Of a stretch of 48,025 nt of DNA, positions 1 to 8,982 are shown one piece after another (within the stretch, counting starts at the first letter, position 1; every line of letters starts with the position of its first letter). This DNA comes from Opitutales bacterium. GTDB lineage: Bacteria > Verrucomicrobiota > Verrucomicrobiia > Opitutales > UBA953. Where the stretch lies: assembly GCA_009691685.1 (NCBI GenBank), contig SIAU01000007.1, forward strand, positions 1 through 48,025, in the 5' to 3' direction. A model generated the notes under the pieces. The model saw only the letters and a list, made by a program, of their open reading frames with translations. It did not search any database and had not been told where the DNA came from. Position numbers and translations under genes: made by a program.

Positions 1-503
1 GCACCCGTGTGTAGTTCGACCACGGGGGCTCCGGTCGAATGTGCTGCTTCAATCTGTTTGTCGTTCGCTTCAATAAAAAGCGATACTTCACATCCAGCTG
101 CTTTAAGCGCCTGTACGGTTTCTTTTACTCGCTCAAATTGTTTAACTACATCTAAGCCACCTTCCGTGGTCACTTCTTCTCTGGATTCGGGAACCAGACA
201 CACGGCAGCCGGTTTCAGTTTTTTGGCGAAGACCACCATTTCGGCAGTGCAGGCCATTTCTAAATTTAAACGTACACCAGCAAGTTGTGCGATGGCGTAG
301 ACATCTTCTTCTTGAATGTGTCGACGATCTTCACGCAGGTGCACGGTGATCCCGTCAGCTCCGGCAAGGAGAGATTCGCGGGCAAAAGATACAGGGCTAG
401 GTTCGGCGTGGATAGATTGATGCGCCCCACGGTATCGAGCTTGGCGTAGCGTCGCTGCGTGATCGATATTTACCCCAAGTAGAATGGTACGTTTGGAATT
501 CAT
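1..503 (-). CDS. pdxJ: Pyridoxine 5'-phosphate synthase PdxJ (3' part beyond window)
   Basis: PdxJ condenses 1-deoxyxylulose 5-phosphate with 3-amino-2-oxopropyl phosphate to make pyridoxine 5'-phosphate in the DXP-dependent vitamin B6 pathway (cytoplasm). I translated the reverse strand from the ATG at 503: residues 8-21 read [14 protein letters not shown] and residues 50-62 read [13 protein letters not shown], both family hallmarks, followed by NLEMA near residue 80. About 167 of the usual roughly 240 residues are visible; the C-terminus lies left of position 1. It is the last gene visible in the minus-strand run, 42 nt after the uvrA stop. No Shine-Dalgarno is seen before the start. Confidence 0.93.
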   Translation of the reverse strand, partial: MNSKRTILLGVNIDHAATLRQARYRGAHQSIHAEPSPVSFARESLLAGADGITVHLREDRRHIQEEDVYAIAQLAGVRLNLEMACTAEMVVFAKKLKPAAVCLVPESREEVTTEGGLDVVKQFERVKETVQALKAAGCEVSLFIEANDKQIEAAHSTGAPVVELHTG

Positions 504-545
504 TAACCTATGAGTATTTCATTCAATTAAATGACTTAAGCCAAT

Positions 546-3500
546 TTATTTTATCTTACCTCTTTTTAAGGTGGCAGCTAACGCCGGAGCGGTTGGTGAA
601 TCTTTACGTTTTGCGAGTGCTTCGGGGTCTCCGGCATGTAAAAGCTGTCCGCCGTTCTGACCGCCTTCGGGTCCGATTTCTACCACCCAATCTGCTTCAG
701 CAATCACGTCGGGGTGATGCTCGATCACGATGACGGTATGGCCTTGATCGACCAAGGCGTGCAGTAGCTCGATAAGTTTTTTACAATCAGATTGGTGCAG
801 CCCGATAGTGGGCTCTTCTAATAAATATAAGTTGGGACGGATTTGTCCGCGTGCCCGCTCTCTAAACGTGGGCAGGCCTTTGGCTAATTCGCTCACCAAC
901 TTTAATCTTTGGGCCTCACCGCCTGAAAGAGTCGGGCTGCTTTGACCTAAGGTTAAATAACCCAAGCCCGTTTTGGTCATCAGGGCGCAGAGGTCTTTTA
1001 ATTTAACATCGAAGGAGAAAAATTCGGCTCCCTCTTCAAAAGTCATATTTAATAAATCACCTGCTGATTTTCCATTCCAGCGAATCGCCCGCGCGGCATT
1101 ACCGTAACGCAAACTTCCGCATTCTTCACAGGGTACATAAGTGTCGGGCAGAAAACTCATTTCTAATTTAATTCGACCCGCACCCGAGCAGGCTTCACAG
1201 CGTCCGCCCGATGTATTGAAGGAAAAGAAACTCGCATTATGTCCGCGAATCGAAGCTTCAGGAAGTGCGGCGAGTCGCTCACGAATGATATCCCACGCTC
1301 CAATATAAGTGGCAGGGGTGGATCGCGGTGTTTTGCCGATGGGTTCTTGGTCAACGATGACTAATTGACGGAATGATTTTAAGCCCGTGATAGACTGGAA
1401 AGAAATTTCACCCTGATTAGAAATTAATGCGAGGGCCTCTTTGCCGGTTATCCCATCTTTCTTTTTGGAAATCGCCCAACCAGCCGCGGGCGCAATGAGG
1501 TCAGTCATTAAAGTACTTTTGCCCGCACCCGATACTCCACAAACTACCGATAGTCGACCAGTGGGGAATTTTACATCAAACCCTTTTAGATTTCGCAGAC
1601 AGGCATTTTTCAATTTCACCCATTCAAGCGTATTATTCTTTTCAGTGATGGGTCGGCGGCTTCCGCGTAATGGGTGAAGGATGGCGGTTTTGAGAGACTG
1701 CCCGGTAACTGATTTTTTATTGGCTTCAAGACCAGCGGCTGTTCCTTCAGCGATGATTTGTCCGCCATGCACGCCCGCCCCTGGCCCCATATCGATAATA
1801 TTATCCGCGGCCCGCATGGTGTCTTCATCGTGTTCAACCACGAGCACGGTGTTACCTCGATTTCTTAGTTCTTTGAGTGATTCAATCAGTCGGTCATTGT
1901 CTCGGGGGTGTAATCCAATACTCGGCTCGTCTAATATATAGAGTGCACCGGAGAGGGTGGACCCCAGCTGAGCGGCGAGGCGTATGCGTTGTGACTCTCC
2001 ACCCGAGAGTGTGTCCGCACCGCGATCGAGTGAGAGATAGCCCAAGCCCACGGAACTTAAGAATTTTAAACGTGCCGAGATTTCAGGAAGTAGGGCCTGT
2101 ATGATGGCTTTTTCTCGCGCCTCGCCCTGCAGACTTTTCAGGAATTTTAAAGCTTCGTCTGGTTGAAGCTTTAGAAGTTGAGGCAACGAAAGTTTTTGTT
2201 CCTGTGCTCCGATGAGTTTAACTGCTCGACCGATGGGTCCGAGCCGTTGACCTTGGCAATCCGGACAAACGCTATCACTCACGCGGTCACCGAGAGCATT
2301 CTCATTGAGCGTTTCTTCTTCGTCGGCAGAGAATTTCGTAACTTCTAATCCGTGACCTCGACAAGTAGGGCACCATCCGCGTGGTGAATTCCAGGATAAG
2401 TGTTTCGGGTCAACCTCGGGGAAGGATTCGCCCGTCGCTGGATCACTTCTCGAGGTTGAAAGATAAAGGAGCTGCTTCCCCTGTTCATTAATTAAAAGAC
2501 AGGCACCTTTACTGGTAGTGAGAGTCTTGCGTATTAAATTTCTTAATGAGGCGTCGCCGTCTTCTTTGGTTTCATCAGGGTGCGAAATAATGCCATCGTG
2601 ATTAATAGTCGCTAGAATCACATCGACGTCGTGTTCGTTATAACGATCGAGTCCACTAAAGCCATCGACGGGGATGATTTGATTATCACAGCGTAAATGA
2701 GTGTAGCCATGTGCTTCGGCCCATTCCGCGAGTGGGCGGTGATGTCCTTTGCGTGAACGGACGAGGGGTGCCCCGATTAATATTTTGCCCCGCTTTAGGT
2801 TTTTAATATTTTTAGATATAATTCTTACGACCGCATCTTCCGTCATTTCGGTTAAAGGCTCGCCGGTGGTAGGACTGTGTAAAATCCCGGCCCGAGCAAA
2901 GAGCACGCGTAGGAATTGAGCCACTTCGGTGACGGTTGCGACCGTAGATTTAGCTGAGCCGCGGGTGACACGTTGTTCAATGGCTACGGTCGGCGGTAAG
3001 CCGGAGAGTGAATCGATATCCGGCTTAGGTAATTGTTCTACAAACTGCCGGGCATAAGCAGAAACACACTCTAAGAATCGCCTTTGTCCTTCAGCGAATA
3101 GAATATCGAAAGCCAGAGTTGATTTTCCTGATCCCGAAACACCCGTCATCACTGAAAGTGAACCGTGCGGAATTTTTACCGAAATATTTTTGAGGTTATG
3201 TTCTCGGGCGCCCGTGAGGGTGATAGCTGTAGGTCGCGGAGCACTGACATAATTTGTTTTTGCATCAAAGGCTTTGTCTTCTAGAGCGAGATATTTCCCG
3301 GTGGTTGTTTTTCCTTGGGCGACTACTTCAGGCGTTCCCTCGGCAATCAGTTTTCCGCCCCGCGGTCCAGCTTCAGGACCTATTTCTACGAGCCAATCGC
3401 AAGATTTTAAAACATCAAGATGGTGTTCTACGACGATGAGTGAGTGGCCGGCATCGGTGAGTCGTTGGAGTAATTTAATTAATTTAGAAACATCTTCGCG

Positions 3501-6056
3501 GTGTAATCCGGTGGTGGGTTCATCAAGCAGTAAGAGTGAACCGGTTTTTGATGGATCAAGTCGCGACAAATAACGCACCAGTTTTAAGCGCTGCGCTTCA
3601 CCACCCGATAAGGTGGTCAAAGGTTGTCCCATCGAAAGATAACCCAGGCCGACTTCTTCTAATACACTGAGTTGATTACTGGCAGGAGTTCGCCCACCGA
3701 GAAAAACACGAGCTTCGGTTACCGACATCGCTAATAAATCGGCCACGGATTTGCCGTCGAACTTGAAAGCTAAGATTTCATCACGGAAGCGTTTACCATT
3801 ACAGGAGGGGCAAGGCAGGGCGACGTCGGACACGAATTGCATCTCAACCGTTTCCCAGCCCGCTCCACCGCAGCGTTCACATCGTCCTTCCCCGGCGTTA
3901 AAAGAAAAATGTGATGGGGTGAGTCCCGCTACTTTGGCCGCATCGGAATTACCGAGTAAATTTCTAATAGCATCCCAGGCTCCGACATAAAGAGCGGGAT
4001 TAGAGCGTGAAGTGCGCGCGGCTGGTGATTGGTCAATGACGGCGACTTCTGCTGGATCCACGTCAAAAATTAATTTTCCATTCAGGGGATTGCTGGCGTC
4101 TTCGTCATCTAAATTTCCCCGTCCAATGACTTGGTGTAGTAGGGTTGATTTTCCTGAACCCGATACGCCACAGAGTCCGACGAGTTTACCTAGGGGCAGG
4201 GTGCCGGAAAAATTATTTAAATTATTAATGCTGATATTTTCAATACGCAGACGCGGAGTGGCATTAGTCACGGGTCTGATTTTGCGTGGTTCGACTTTTC
4301 GTTTACCCGAGAGCCATGCTCCCGTTGCGGAGTCTTTAATTTTTAAAATGCCATCGGGCTTACCCTGATAGAGGCAATAGCCACCTTGTGCACCGGGCTG
4401 AGGTCCAATTTCAATTAACCAATCGGCGGCCCGCATCACAGATTCATCGTGCTCCACTACCACCACCGTATTACCTTGATCGACCAGACTTCTTAAAATG
4501 GTTACCATCTTGGATAAGTCGCGGGCGTGCATGCCCACGCTAGGCTCATCGAGTACGAAAATCGTATCCGCTAAACAGGCACCGAGGCATGAAGTGAGAT
4601 TAACACGTTGAATTTCACCACCGGAAAGGGTCCGAGATAATCGATCAAGAGTCAGATAATTTAAACCGACCGCTTCTAAATAACCCAGGCGTGCTAAAAT
4701 AGCTTCGAGGGCGTGATTCGCTGGATGGCGGGAATTCTTTGGGGCGTGAGGCAGAAGTAACTCTTTAAGTTCTTTAACGGGGATGGCGTACAGATCAGCG
4801 AGTGTTTTATTTTCCCATTTCCAGAATAAGGATTCCGCACAAAATCTTTTTCCGTGGCATTGCGGACATTCTTCGTAGGCCCGCCAGCGCGACAGATACA
4901 TGCGCACATGCATTTTGTACGTGCTGGACTCGAGCCAGCGGAAGAAACCTCTGATCCCGTACCATTTAGATTCCCATTCGCCAGATTCGTATGTGGGGTC
5001 ACCCTCTTCGATAAATTTCCGGTGGCTTGCAGATAATTTATTCCAAGGAACATCCATCGGAATATTTTTCTTTTTACAGGCCCGTTGCATATCTTTCTGA
5101 CTTTCTCCGTAAACGGCTCCTTGAAAAGGGGCGATAGCACCCTCGGCCAAGGTAGTATCCTGCTGCGGAATAATTTTTTTCCAATCCAGTCCGATGACTC
5201 TTCCAAATCCGCGACAGCACGCACAGGCCCCAATGGGTGAGTTGAAAGAAAAGAGAGCAGGGGTCGCGGCTCTAAATTTTTTACCGTTAACGGGAGACTC
5301 TAGTACTTCACTGAAGCGGGCAATTTCGGTGCCGTCTTCATTAATTAATCGCATTCTTCCGCCCCCTAAACGAAAAGCGCTTAGAGTAGCTTCGTGAAAG
5401 CGAGAATTTGCGGCGGGTTCAATTTTAACACGATCCTGAATGAGCAAAATTTCAGATTCACCTTCCGGGATTTTATCATCACCGAGACTCACTCTTTTAT
5501 TTTTAATATAAGCACGGGTAAAGCCTGCTCGAATAAATTCATCGGCGATAGCTTCCCAGGTGAGTCCTTCGGGTTTTTGTAAGGCAAAGGTAATGACCAC
5601 CGATTGGTCGCGGTATTTTTTCAGACAGATTTCCCAGGCGGTATCGGGTCCTTGGGGGGTGATTGGTTCGCCGCTGGCGGGGTCGATGAGTTGTGCGCGG
5701 TGTGCAAACCAAACTTTAAACCAATCGCAAAGTTCGGTCATTGTGCCGACATTGGAGCGCGAGGTACGGACCGTGTTGCCTTGTTTAATCGCGACCGACG
5801 GGCGGATGTTTTCGGCGGAGTCGAGTGCGGGTGCAGGAAGTAGTTCTAAAAACTGACGGACGTATGGGCTAAACGTTTCAACGTAGCGTCGTTGGCCTTC
5901 GGCGTGGAGGGTGTCAAAAACGAGAGATGACTTGCCGGCTCCGCTGAGTCCAGTGACGACGATCAACTTTCCAATCGGAATATCGATATCAAAACCCTTG
6001 AGATTATTTTGGCGAACTCCACGGAGTCGGATGGCGTTGGGGCGACTGGTGGTCAT
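546..6056 (-). CDS. uvrA: Tandem-fused excinuclease ABC subunit UvrA (two UvrA modules, ~1836 aa)
   Basis: UvrA is the ABC-type damage sensor of nucleotide excision repair and loads UvrB on DNA. This protein is twice the usual ~940 residues and holds two complete UvrA modules, hence four ABC halves. Walker A motifs lie near residues 36 (GLSGAGKSS), 630 (GVSGSGKST), 975 (GVSGSGKST) and 1510 (GVSGAGKST); LSGGE signatures lie near 480, 820, 1355 and 1710. The C-terminal zinc finger of each module is intact (CERC..CPSC; CEAC..CEEC). The CPxC pair of the N-terminal zinc finger is missing in both modules. I chose the ATG at 6056; an in-frame TTG at 6068 adds four residues. Such fusions are known in Chlamydiae and other PVC bacteria. 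It lies 43 nt downstream of the formyl-THF cyclo-ligase gene. Confidence 0.95.
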   Translation of the reverse strand: MTTSRPNAIRLRGVRQNNLKGFDIDIPIGKLIVVTGLSGAGKSSLVFDTLHAEGQRRYVETFSPYVRQFLELLPAPALDSAENIRPSVAIKQGNTVRTSRSNVGTMTELCDWFKVWFAHRAQLIDPASGEPITPQGPDTAWEICLKKYRDQSVVITFALQKPEGLTWEAIADEFIRAGFTRAYIKNKRVSLGDDKIPEGESEILLIQDRVKIEPAANSRFHEATLSAFRLGGGRMRLINEDGTEIARFSEVLESPVNGKKFRAATPALFSFNSPIGACACCRGFGRVIGLDWKKIIPQQDTTLAEGAIAPFQGAVYGESQKDMQRACKKKNIPMDVPWNKLSASHRKFIEEGDPTYESGEWESKWYGIRGFFRWLESSTYKMHVRMYLSRWRAYEECPQCHGKRFCAESLFWKWENKTLADLYAIPVKELKELLLPHAPKNSRHPANHALEAILARLGYLEAVGLNYLTLDRLSRTLSGGEIQRVNLTSCLGACLADTIFVLDEPSVGMHARDLSKMVTILRSLVDQGNTVVVVEHDESVMRAADWLIEIGPQPGAQGGYCLYQGKPDGILKIKDSATGAWLSGKRKVEPRKIRPVTNATPRLRIENISINNLNNFSGTLPLGKLVGLCGVSGSGKSTLLHQVIGRGNLDDEDASNPLNGKLIFDVDPAEVAVIDQSPAARTSRSNPALYVGAWDAIRNLLGNSDAAKVAGLTPSHFSFNAGEGRCERCGGAGWETVEMQFVSDVALPCPSCNGKRFRDEILAFKFDGKSVADLLAMSVTEARVFLGGRTPASNQLSVLEEVGLGYLSMGQPLTTLSGGEAQRLKLVRYLSRLDPSKTGSLLLLDEPTTGLHREDVSKLIKLLQRLTDAGHSLIVVEHHLDVLKSCDWLVEIGPEAGPRGGKLIAEGTPEVVAQGKTTTGKYLALEDKAFDAKTNYVSAPRPTAITLTGAREHNLKNISVKIPHGSLSVMTGVSGSGKSTLAFDILFAEGQRRFLECVSAYARQFVEQLPKPDIDSLSGLPPTVAIEQRVTRGSAKSTVATVTEVAQFLRVLFARAGILHSPTTGEPLTEMTEDAVVRIISKNIKNLKRGKILIGAPLVRSRKGHHRPLAEWAEAHGYTHLRCDNQIIPVDGFSGLDRYNEHDVDVILATINHDGIISHPDETKEDGDASLRNLIRKTLTTSKGACLLINEQGKQLLYLSTSRSDPATGESFPEVDPKHLSWNSPRGWCPTCRGHGLEVTKFSADEEETLNENALGDRVSDSVCPDCQGQRLGPIGRAVKLIGAQEQKLSLPQLLKLQPDEALKFLKSLQGEAREKAIIQALLPEISARLKFLSSVGLGYLSLDRGADTLSGGESQRIRLAAQLGSTLSGALYILDEPSIGLHPRDNDRLIESLKELRNRGNTVLVVEHDEDTMRAADNIIDMGPGAGVHGGQIIAEGTAAGLEANKKSVTGQSLKTAILHPLRGSRRPITEKNNTLEWVKLKNACLRNLKGFDVKFPTGRLSVVCGVSGAGKSTLMTDLIAPAAGWAISKKKDGITGKEALALISNQGEISFQSITGLKSFRQLVIVDQEPIGKTPRSTPATYIGAWDIIRERLAALPEASIRGHNASFFSFNTSGGRCEACSGAGRIKLEMSFLPDTYVPCEECGSLRYGNAARAIRWNGKSAGDLLNMTFEEGAEFFSFDVKLKDLCALMTKTGLGYLTLGQSSPTLSGGEAQRLKLVSELAKGLPTFRERARGQIRPNLYLLEEPTIGLHQSDCKKLIELLHALVDQGHTVIVIEHHPDVIAEADWVVEIGPEGGQNGGQLLHAGDPEALAKRKDSPTAPALAATLKRGKIK

Positions 6057-6099
6057 CGGACCGCTCAACGGACTGCATAAGTGATTTTTAGCAAACCGA

Positions 6100-6681
6100 C
6101 TACGCAGGTTTAATATAAATTATTTGAGAGGGTGTAGCCATCGCGTGCATCACTATATCATGTGCTTCATGGGGAATAGCATCAACCACCTGAAAATCAT
6201 AACCGTACCCAAGAAAATAAGCGGTTGGACTAGCCTGGGCGAGTAGCCGATCGTAAAAACCTGCGCCGTGACCTAAGCGATTTCCTCGGCGATCAAAACC
6301 AATACCAGGTACGAGAAAGAAATCAATCTGAGTCGGGTTGATGCGCGGGCAGTTAATTTTTGGTTCAAGAATTTCTAAGGACGAGAGTTCTAAATCCTGA
6401 AAACTTTTAATTTCATAAAGTTCAGGCTGTCCCTCCGAATTGACTTTAGGGAGGACGCATCTCTTTTCTGAATTTAGAAGATTTTGCAAAAGCTGTGTCG
6501 TCGGTAATTCGCCTTGGAAAGACGCATACAGGCAAACCACTTTTGCGTTTTGCCATTCGGGTAGATGGACAATTTTTGCTTCAGCGGCAATCGCCGCAGC
6601 TTCGCGCTGGGGAGCTCCGACGGACTCGCGTGAACTTTTTAATTCCTGCCGCAGTCGCACTTTTACTTCCTGCGGATCCAT
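6100..6681 (-). CDS. 5-formyltetrahydrofolate cyclo-ligase
   Basis: The enzyme (MTHFS, YgfA/Fau type) converts 5-formyl-THF to 5,10-methenyl-THF with ATP, returning a storage or inhibitory folate to one-carbon metabolism. At 193 residues it has the normal family length. The substrate/ATP loop is at residues 123-146, with VPGIGFDRRGNRLGHG followed by AGFYDRL, matching the family's VPG.AFD..G.RLG.G.G.YDR pattern. The ATG at 6681 lies 2 nt after the ctaB stop, so the two are probably co-transcribed. In many bacteria this gene sits near 6S RNA (ssrS); I see no 6S-like structure here. Confidence 0.9.
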   Translation of the reverse strand: MDPQEVKVRLRQELKSSRESVGAPQREAAAIAAEAKIVHLPEWQNAKVVCLYASFQGELPTTQLLQNLLNSEKRCVLPKVNSEGQPELYEIKSFQDLELSSLEILEPKINCPRINPTQIDFFLVPGIGFDRRGNRLGHGAGFYDRLLAQASPTAYFLGYGYDFQVVDAIPHEAHDIVMHAMATPSQIIYIKPA

Positions 6682-6683
6682 AG

Positions 6684-7598
6684 TTAGAACAGACGATTAA
6701 GAGTGAGGGTGAGAAGGATGACAGGGAGATAAAGTATCGACGCGAGGAAGAAAGGTTTGGCGACTTCGTTCCGGCGATGGGGTAGCATAAAATCGAGACT
6801 GAGTTTTAAAAAGATGATACTTGCGATGAGGGACACCCAGATAAACGGGCTCATCCAGCCTTTCAGGGTTGAAGTGCAATCGGGTGCAAAAAATGTTTGG
6901 GCAATCGCACTCACCACGAAGAGCATCGGAATCATGAATGAAATCGACCACAGTGCAGCAGAGCGTCCGGTGGGATCGGCCACGGTGGCGATTTTAAATC
7001 CGCCGCGTTCATAATCATTTCGACACATGACAGCGAGAGACATGAAGTGAGGAACTTGCCAGAAAAAGAGTAGGGCAAAAAGCCACCAGCCCATCGTATC
7101 AATTGCGCCTAATTTTGTGGCCGTGCCGATGATGGGTGGAATCGCGCCTGGGAGTGAGCCAACCAGCGTGCACCAAGTTGTTTTTGTTTTAAGCGGTGTG
7201 TAGAAGAGTAAGTAGGAGACCACTGTCGCGAGGGTGAGAAGTCCGGCCAAGGTGTTGGCTCCTTTCCAAACCAAACCTACCCCGACGATACTTAAAAACG
7301 TTCCAAAAATAAGGGCGTGGAGTGGTTTAATCAAACCACTGGGCAATGGACGGAACTTGGTGCGATCCATTTGGCTGTCGGCCTGCCGTTCCATCCACAT
7401 ATTAAGTGCCCCACATCCTCCTGCGGCGAGTGCGGTGCCGAGTGCGAGTGATACGAGTCCCTTGGAGTCAACTCCGCCTTGGGGATGAGGATTACTACAG
7501 AAATATCCAGTGAGTGCGGTCAGTACGGAAAGAAAAGATAAACGCGGTTTAGTTAGCTCCCAATAGGCGGCGGGGATTGATCCAGCTTTGGAGCTCAT
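6684..7598 (-). CDS. ctaB: Protoheme IX farnesyltransferase (heme O synthase)
   Basis: CtaB/CyoE is a membrane UbiA-family prenyltransferase that adds a farnesyl group to heme B, giving heme O. The 304-residue product starts with LTKPR at residues 15-19 and has the Mg-prenyl-diphosphate motif N..D..MDRT at residues 66-80 (NMWMERQADSQMDRT). The second acidic loop reads CRNDYERGGFKI. The rest is a series of hydrophobic segments, as expected for eight to nine membrane helices. It follows ctaA by 35 nt. The pair makes heme A for aa3-type cytochrome oxidase, which is not in this window. Confidence 0.95.
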   Translation of the reverse strand: MSSKAGSIPAAYWELTKPRLSFLSVLTALTGYFCSNPHPQGGVDSKGLVSLALGTALAAGGCGALNMWMERQADSQMDRTKFRPLPSGLIKPLHALIFGTFLSIVGVGLVWKGANTLAGLLTLATVVSYLLFYTPLKTKTTWCTLVGSLPGAIPPIIGTATKLGAIDTMGWWLFALLFFWQVPHFMSLAVMCRNDYERGGFKIATVADPTGRSAALWSISFMIPMLFVVSAIAQTFFAPDCTSTLKGWMSPFIWVSLIASIIFLKLSLDFMLPHRRNEVAKPFFLASILYLPVILLTLTLNRLF

Positions 7599-7633
7599 AC
7601 GTTGGTGGTGACGATTTTAATTAAAGGTTAAAG

Positions 7634-8551
7634 TTAATTCCGTCGATGCATCAGAGCAACTTGGGCACAGAGAGTGGAGAATAGGGCGGCACCTATCACC
7701 AGGTGAATCGTTCGAACATGAGGATTCAAAGGTAATTGTATGCTTAAAATCCCGAGCGTGATTTGTATGGTCAAAAGAACTAATAGTGAAATCCAGCGGT
7801 GAGCAGGTCGCTGACCGGACAAAGCAAAAACAATCACGAGAATGCCAGCGAGGAGTGCTCCGCCGCGGTGCAAACTATTAATCACCTGGGGTAGTCCGGC
7901 GCCGTTAGGGATAAAAAGTTCGTAGGTGGTTGGCTGGGTTGCCCAAAGGGTGAAATGATTTTGGCGCATGACTGCCCCCATCAGAATGACACTTAATAAA
8001 AGAATTAAACTAATCCATCCGCTGACTATTTCAAAACGGGTAGAGTGGTTGGTACTATTTTGCCAAAGTTTCGTGTGACTCATTGCGACGACGGCTAAGA
8101 CGGCGATGGTGAGTTGAGCGTTCACGGCGTGGCCTATGGCGAAGCTGACCGCTTTAAAATTTCCATCTCCACCAATATTTAATTGGTCGAGCAGCACACG
8201 TAATCCGCCGAGTAGACCTTGAAAAATAATTAATCCTAAAAGTAGATAGGAAGCCTGACGAATCAGTGGTCGTTTTTCCCAGCGACGATGAGTCCAGGCG
8301 ATGGCGATACAAAATAAACCCAGCCCAGTCGCTGCTAATCGGTGGGAGTGTTCGGCAAACTTATCAATTTCGGTGAGCCAACCGGGAGGATTGAGTGAGC
8401 CGTTGGAAAGTGGCCAATCGAGAAAAGCCATGCCCGCTCGGATGCTGGTCGTGAATCCACCGGCTTGCAGAACGAGTACCGCCCACACCAGTGCACTTAA
8501 GCACAGCCATTTCAAAAATGGATTAGGAAGTGAAACCGGTGAATCCTTCAT
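7634..8551 (-). CDS. ctaA: Heme A synthase (COX15/CtaA)
   Basis: CtaA oxidises heme O to heme A in the membrane. The 305-residue protein has about eight hydrophobic segments and the paired histidines expected as heme ligands: H68 and H70 (EHSHR), H141 (IGHAVNAQL), H228 (SLHRGGA) and H283 (TIHLVIGA). The first periplasmic loop (MAFLDWPLSNGSLNP) lacks the cysteine pair seen in Bacillus-type enzymes, so it fits the cysteine-less class. It lies 5 nt after sufE and 35 nt before ctaB, in one probable transcript. Its presence implies an aa3-type oxidase and aerobic respiration. Confidence 0.93.
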   Translation of the reverse strand: MKDSPVSLPNPFLKWLCLSALVWAVLVLQAGGFTTSIRAGMAFLDWPLSNGSLNPPGWLTEIDKFAEHSHRLAATGLGLFCIAIAWTHRRWEKRPLIRQASYLLLGLIIFQGLLGGLRVLLDQLNIGGDGNFKAVSFAIGHAVNAQLTIAVLAVVAMSHTKLWQNSTNHSTRFEIVSGWISLILLLSVILMGAVMRQNHFTLWATQPTTYELFIPNGAGLPQVINSLHRGGALLAGILVIVFALSGQRPAHRWISLLVLLTIQITLGILSIQLPLNPHVRTIHLVIGAALFSTLCAQVALMHRRN

Positions 8552-8556
8552 AGTGA

Positions 8557-8979
8557 TTATGAATGAGATAATACGGCTTTGGCAAAATTACGAATTTTAG
8601 AAACTAAATTTGATAATCCGTTGCGACGATTCGGAGAAAGATGCTGGGTAATGCCTACTTCAGCTAAGAAGTCGGCATCCGTTTGTGCTACCTCTGCCAC
8701 GGTAGCGCCTTCGTAGAAATCACAAACCAGTGAGGCGATGCCTTTGGTGATTAAGGAGTCCGCATCGCACTGAAAATGACAGCGGCCATTTTTCGTAGTG
8801 GGGATGAGCCAAAGATTGGAGGTACACCCTTCGATTAAAAATACATCGAGCCTTAGATTAGCGGGCAGCCCGGGTGCTGATTTTGCTCGGTCGATGACAT
8901 ATTGAAAGCGTTCGTGGTGATCAGCGAACGGTTCTAGTTCAGCGATGAGAGCCGCCCGTTTTTCTTGAATGTTTGGCAT
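8557..8979 (-). CDS. sufE: SufE-type cysteine-desulfurase sulfur acceptor
   Basis: SufE takes persulfide sulfur from SufS and hands it to the SufBCD scaffold during Fe-S cluster assembly. The 140-residue product carries the acceptor cysteine at C52 in EGCTSNLWL, the position and context of the E. coli SufE active-site cysteine (GC.S..W). The C-terminal NRRNGLSNLVSKIR matches the family's R..G...M...I pattern. The gene is packed 3 nt after the TPR gene and 5 nt before ctaA. No SufS or SufBCD is visible, so those genes must lie elsewhere. Confidence 0.9.
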   Translation of the reverse strand: MPNIQEKRAALIAELEPFADHHERFQYVIDRAKSAPGLPANLRLDVFLIEGCTSNLWLIPTTKNGRCHFQCDADSLITKGIASLVCDFYEGATVAEVAQTDADFLAEVGITQHLSPNRRNGLSNLVSKIRNFAKAVLSHS

Positions 8980-8982
8980 GCT

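Noticed and set aside
7-300. 97-residue open frame on the plus strand at the left edge
   Set aside because: It lies antisense to pdxJ, whose translation shows clear family motifs; the plus-strand frame has no recognisable features.
4694-5233. 179-residue minus-strand frame inside uvrA
   Set aside because: It is an alternative frame of the uvrA coding strand; the UvrA frame is continuous with intact motifs across the same bases.
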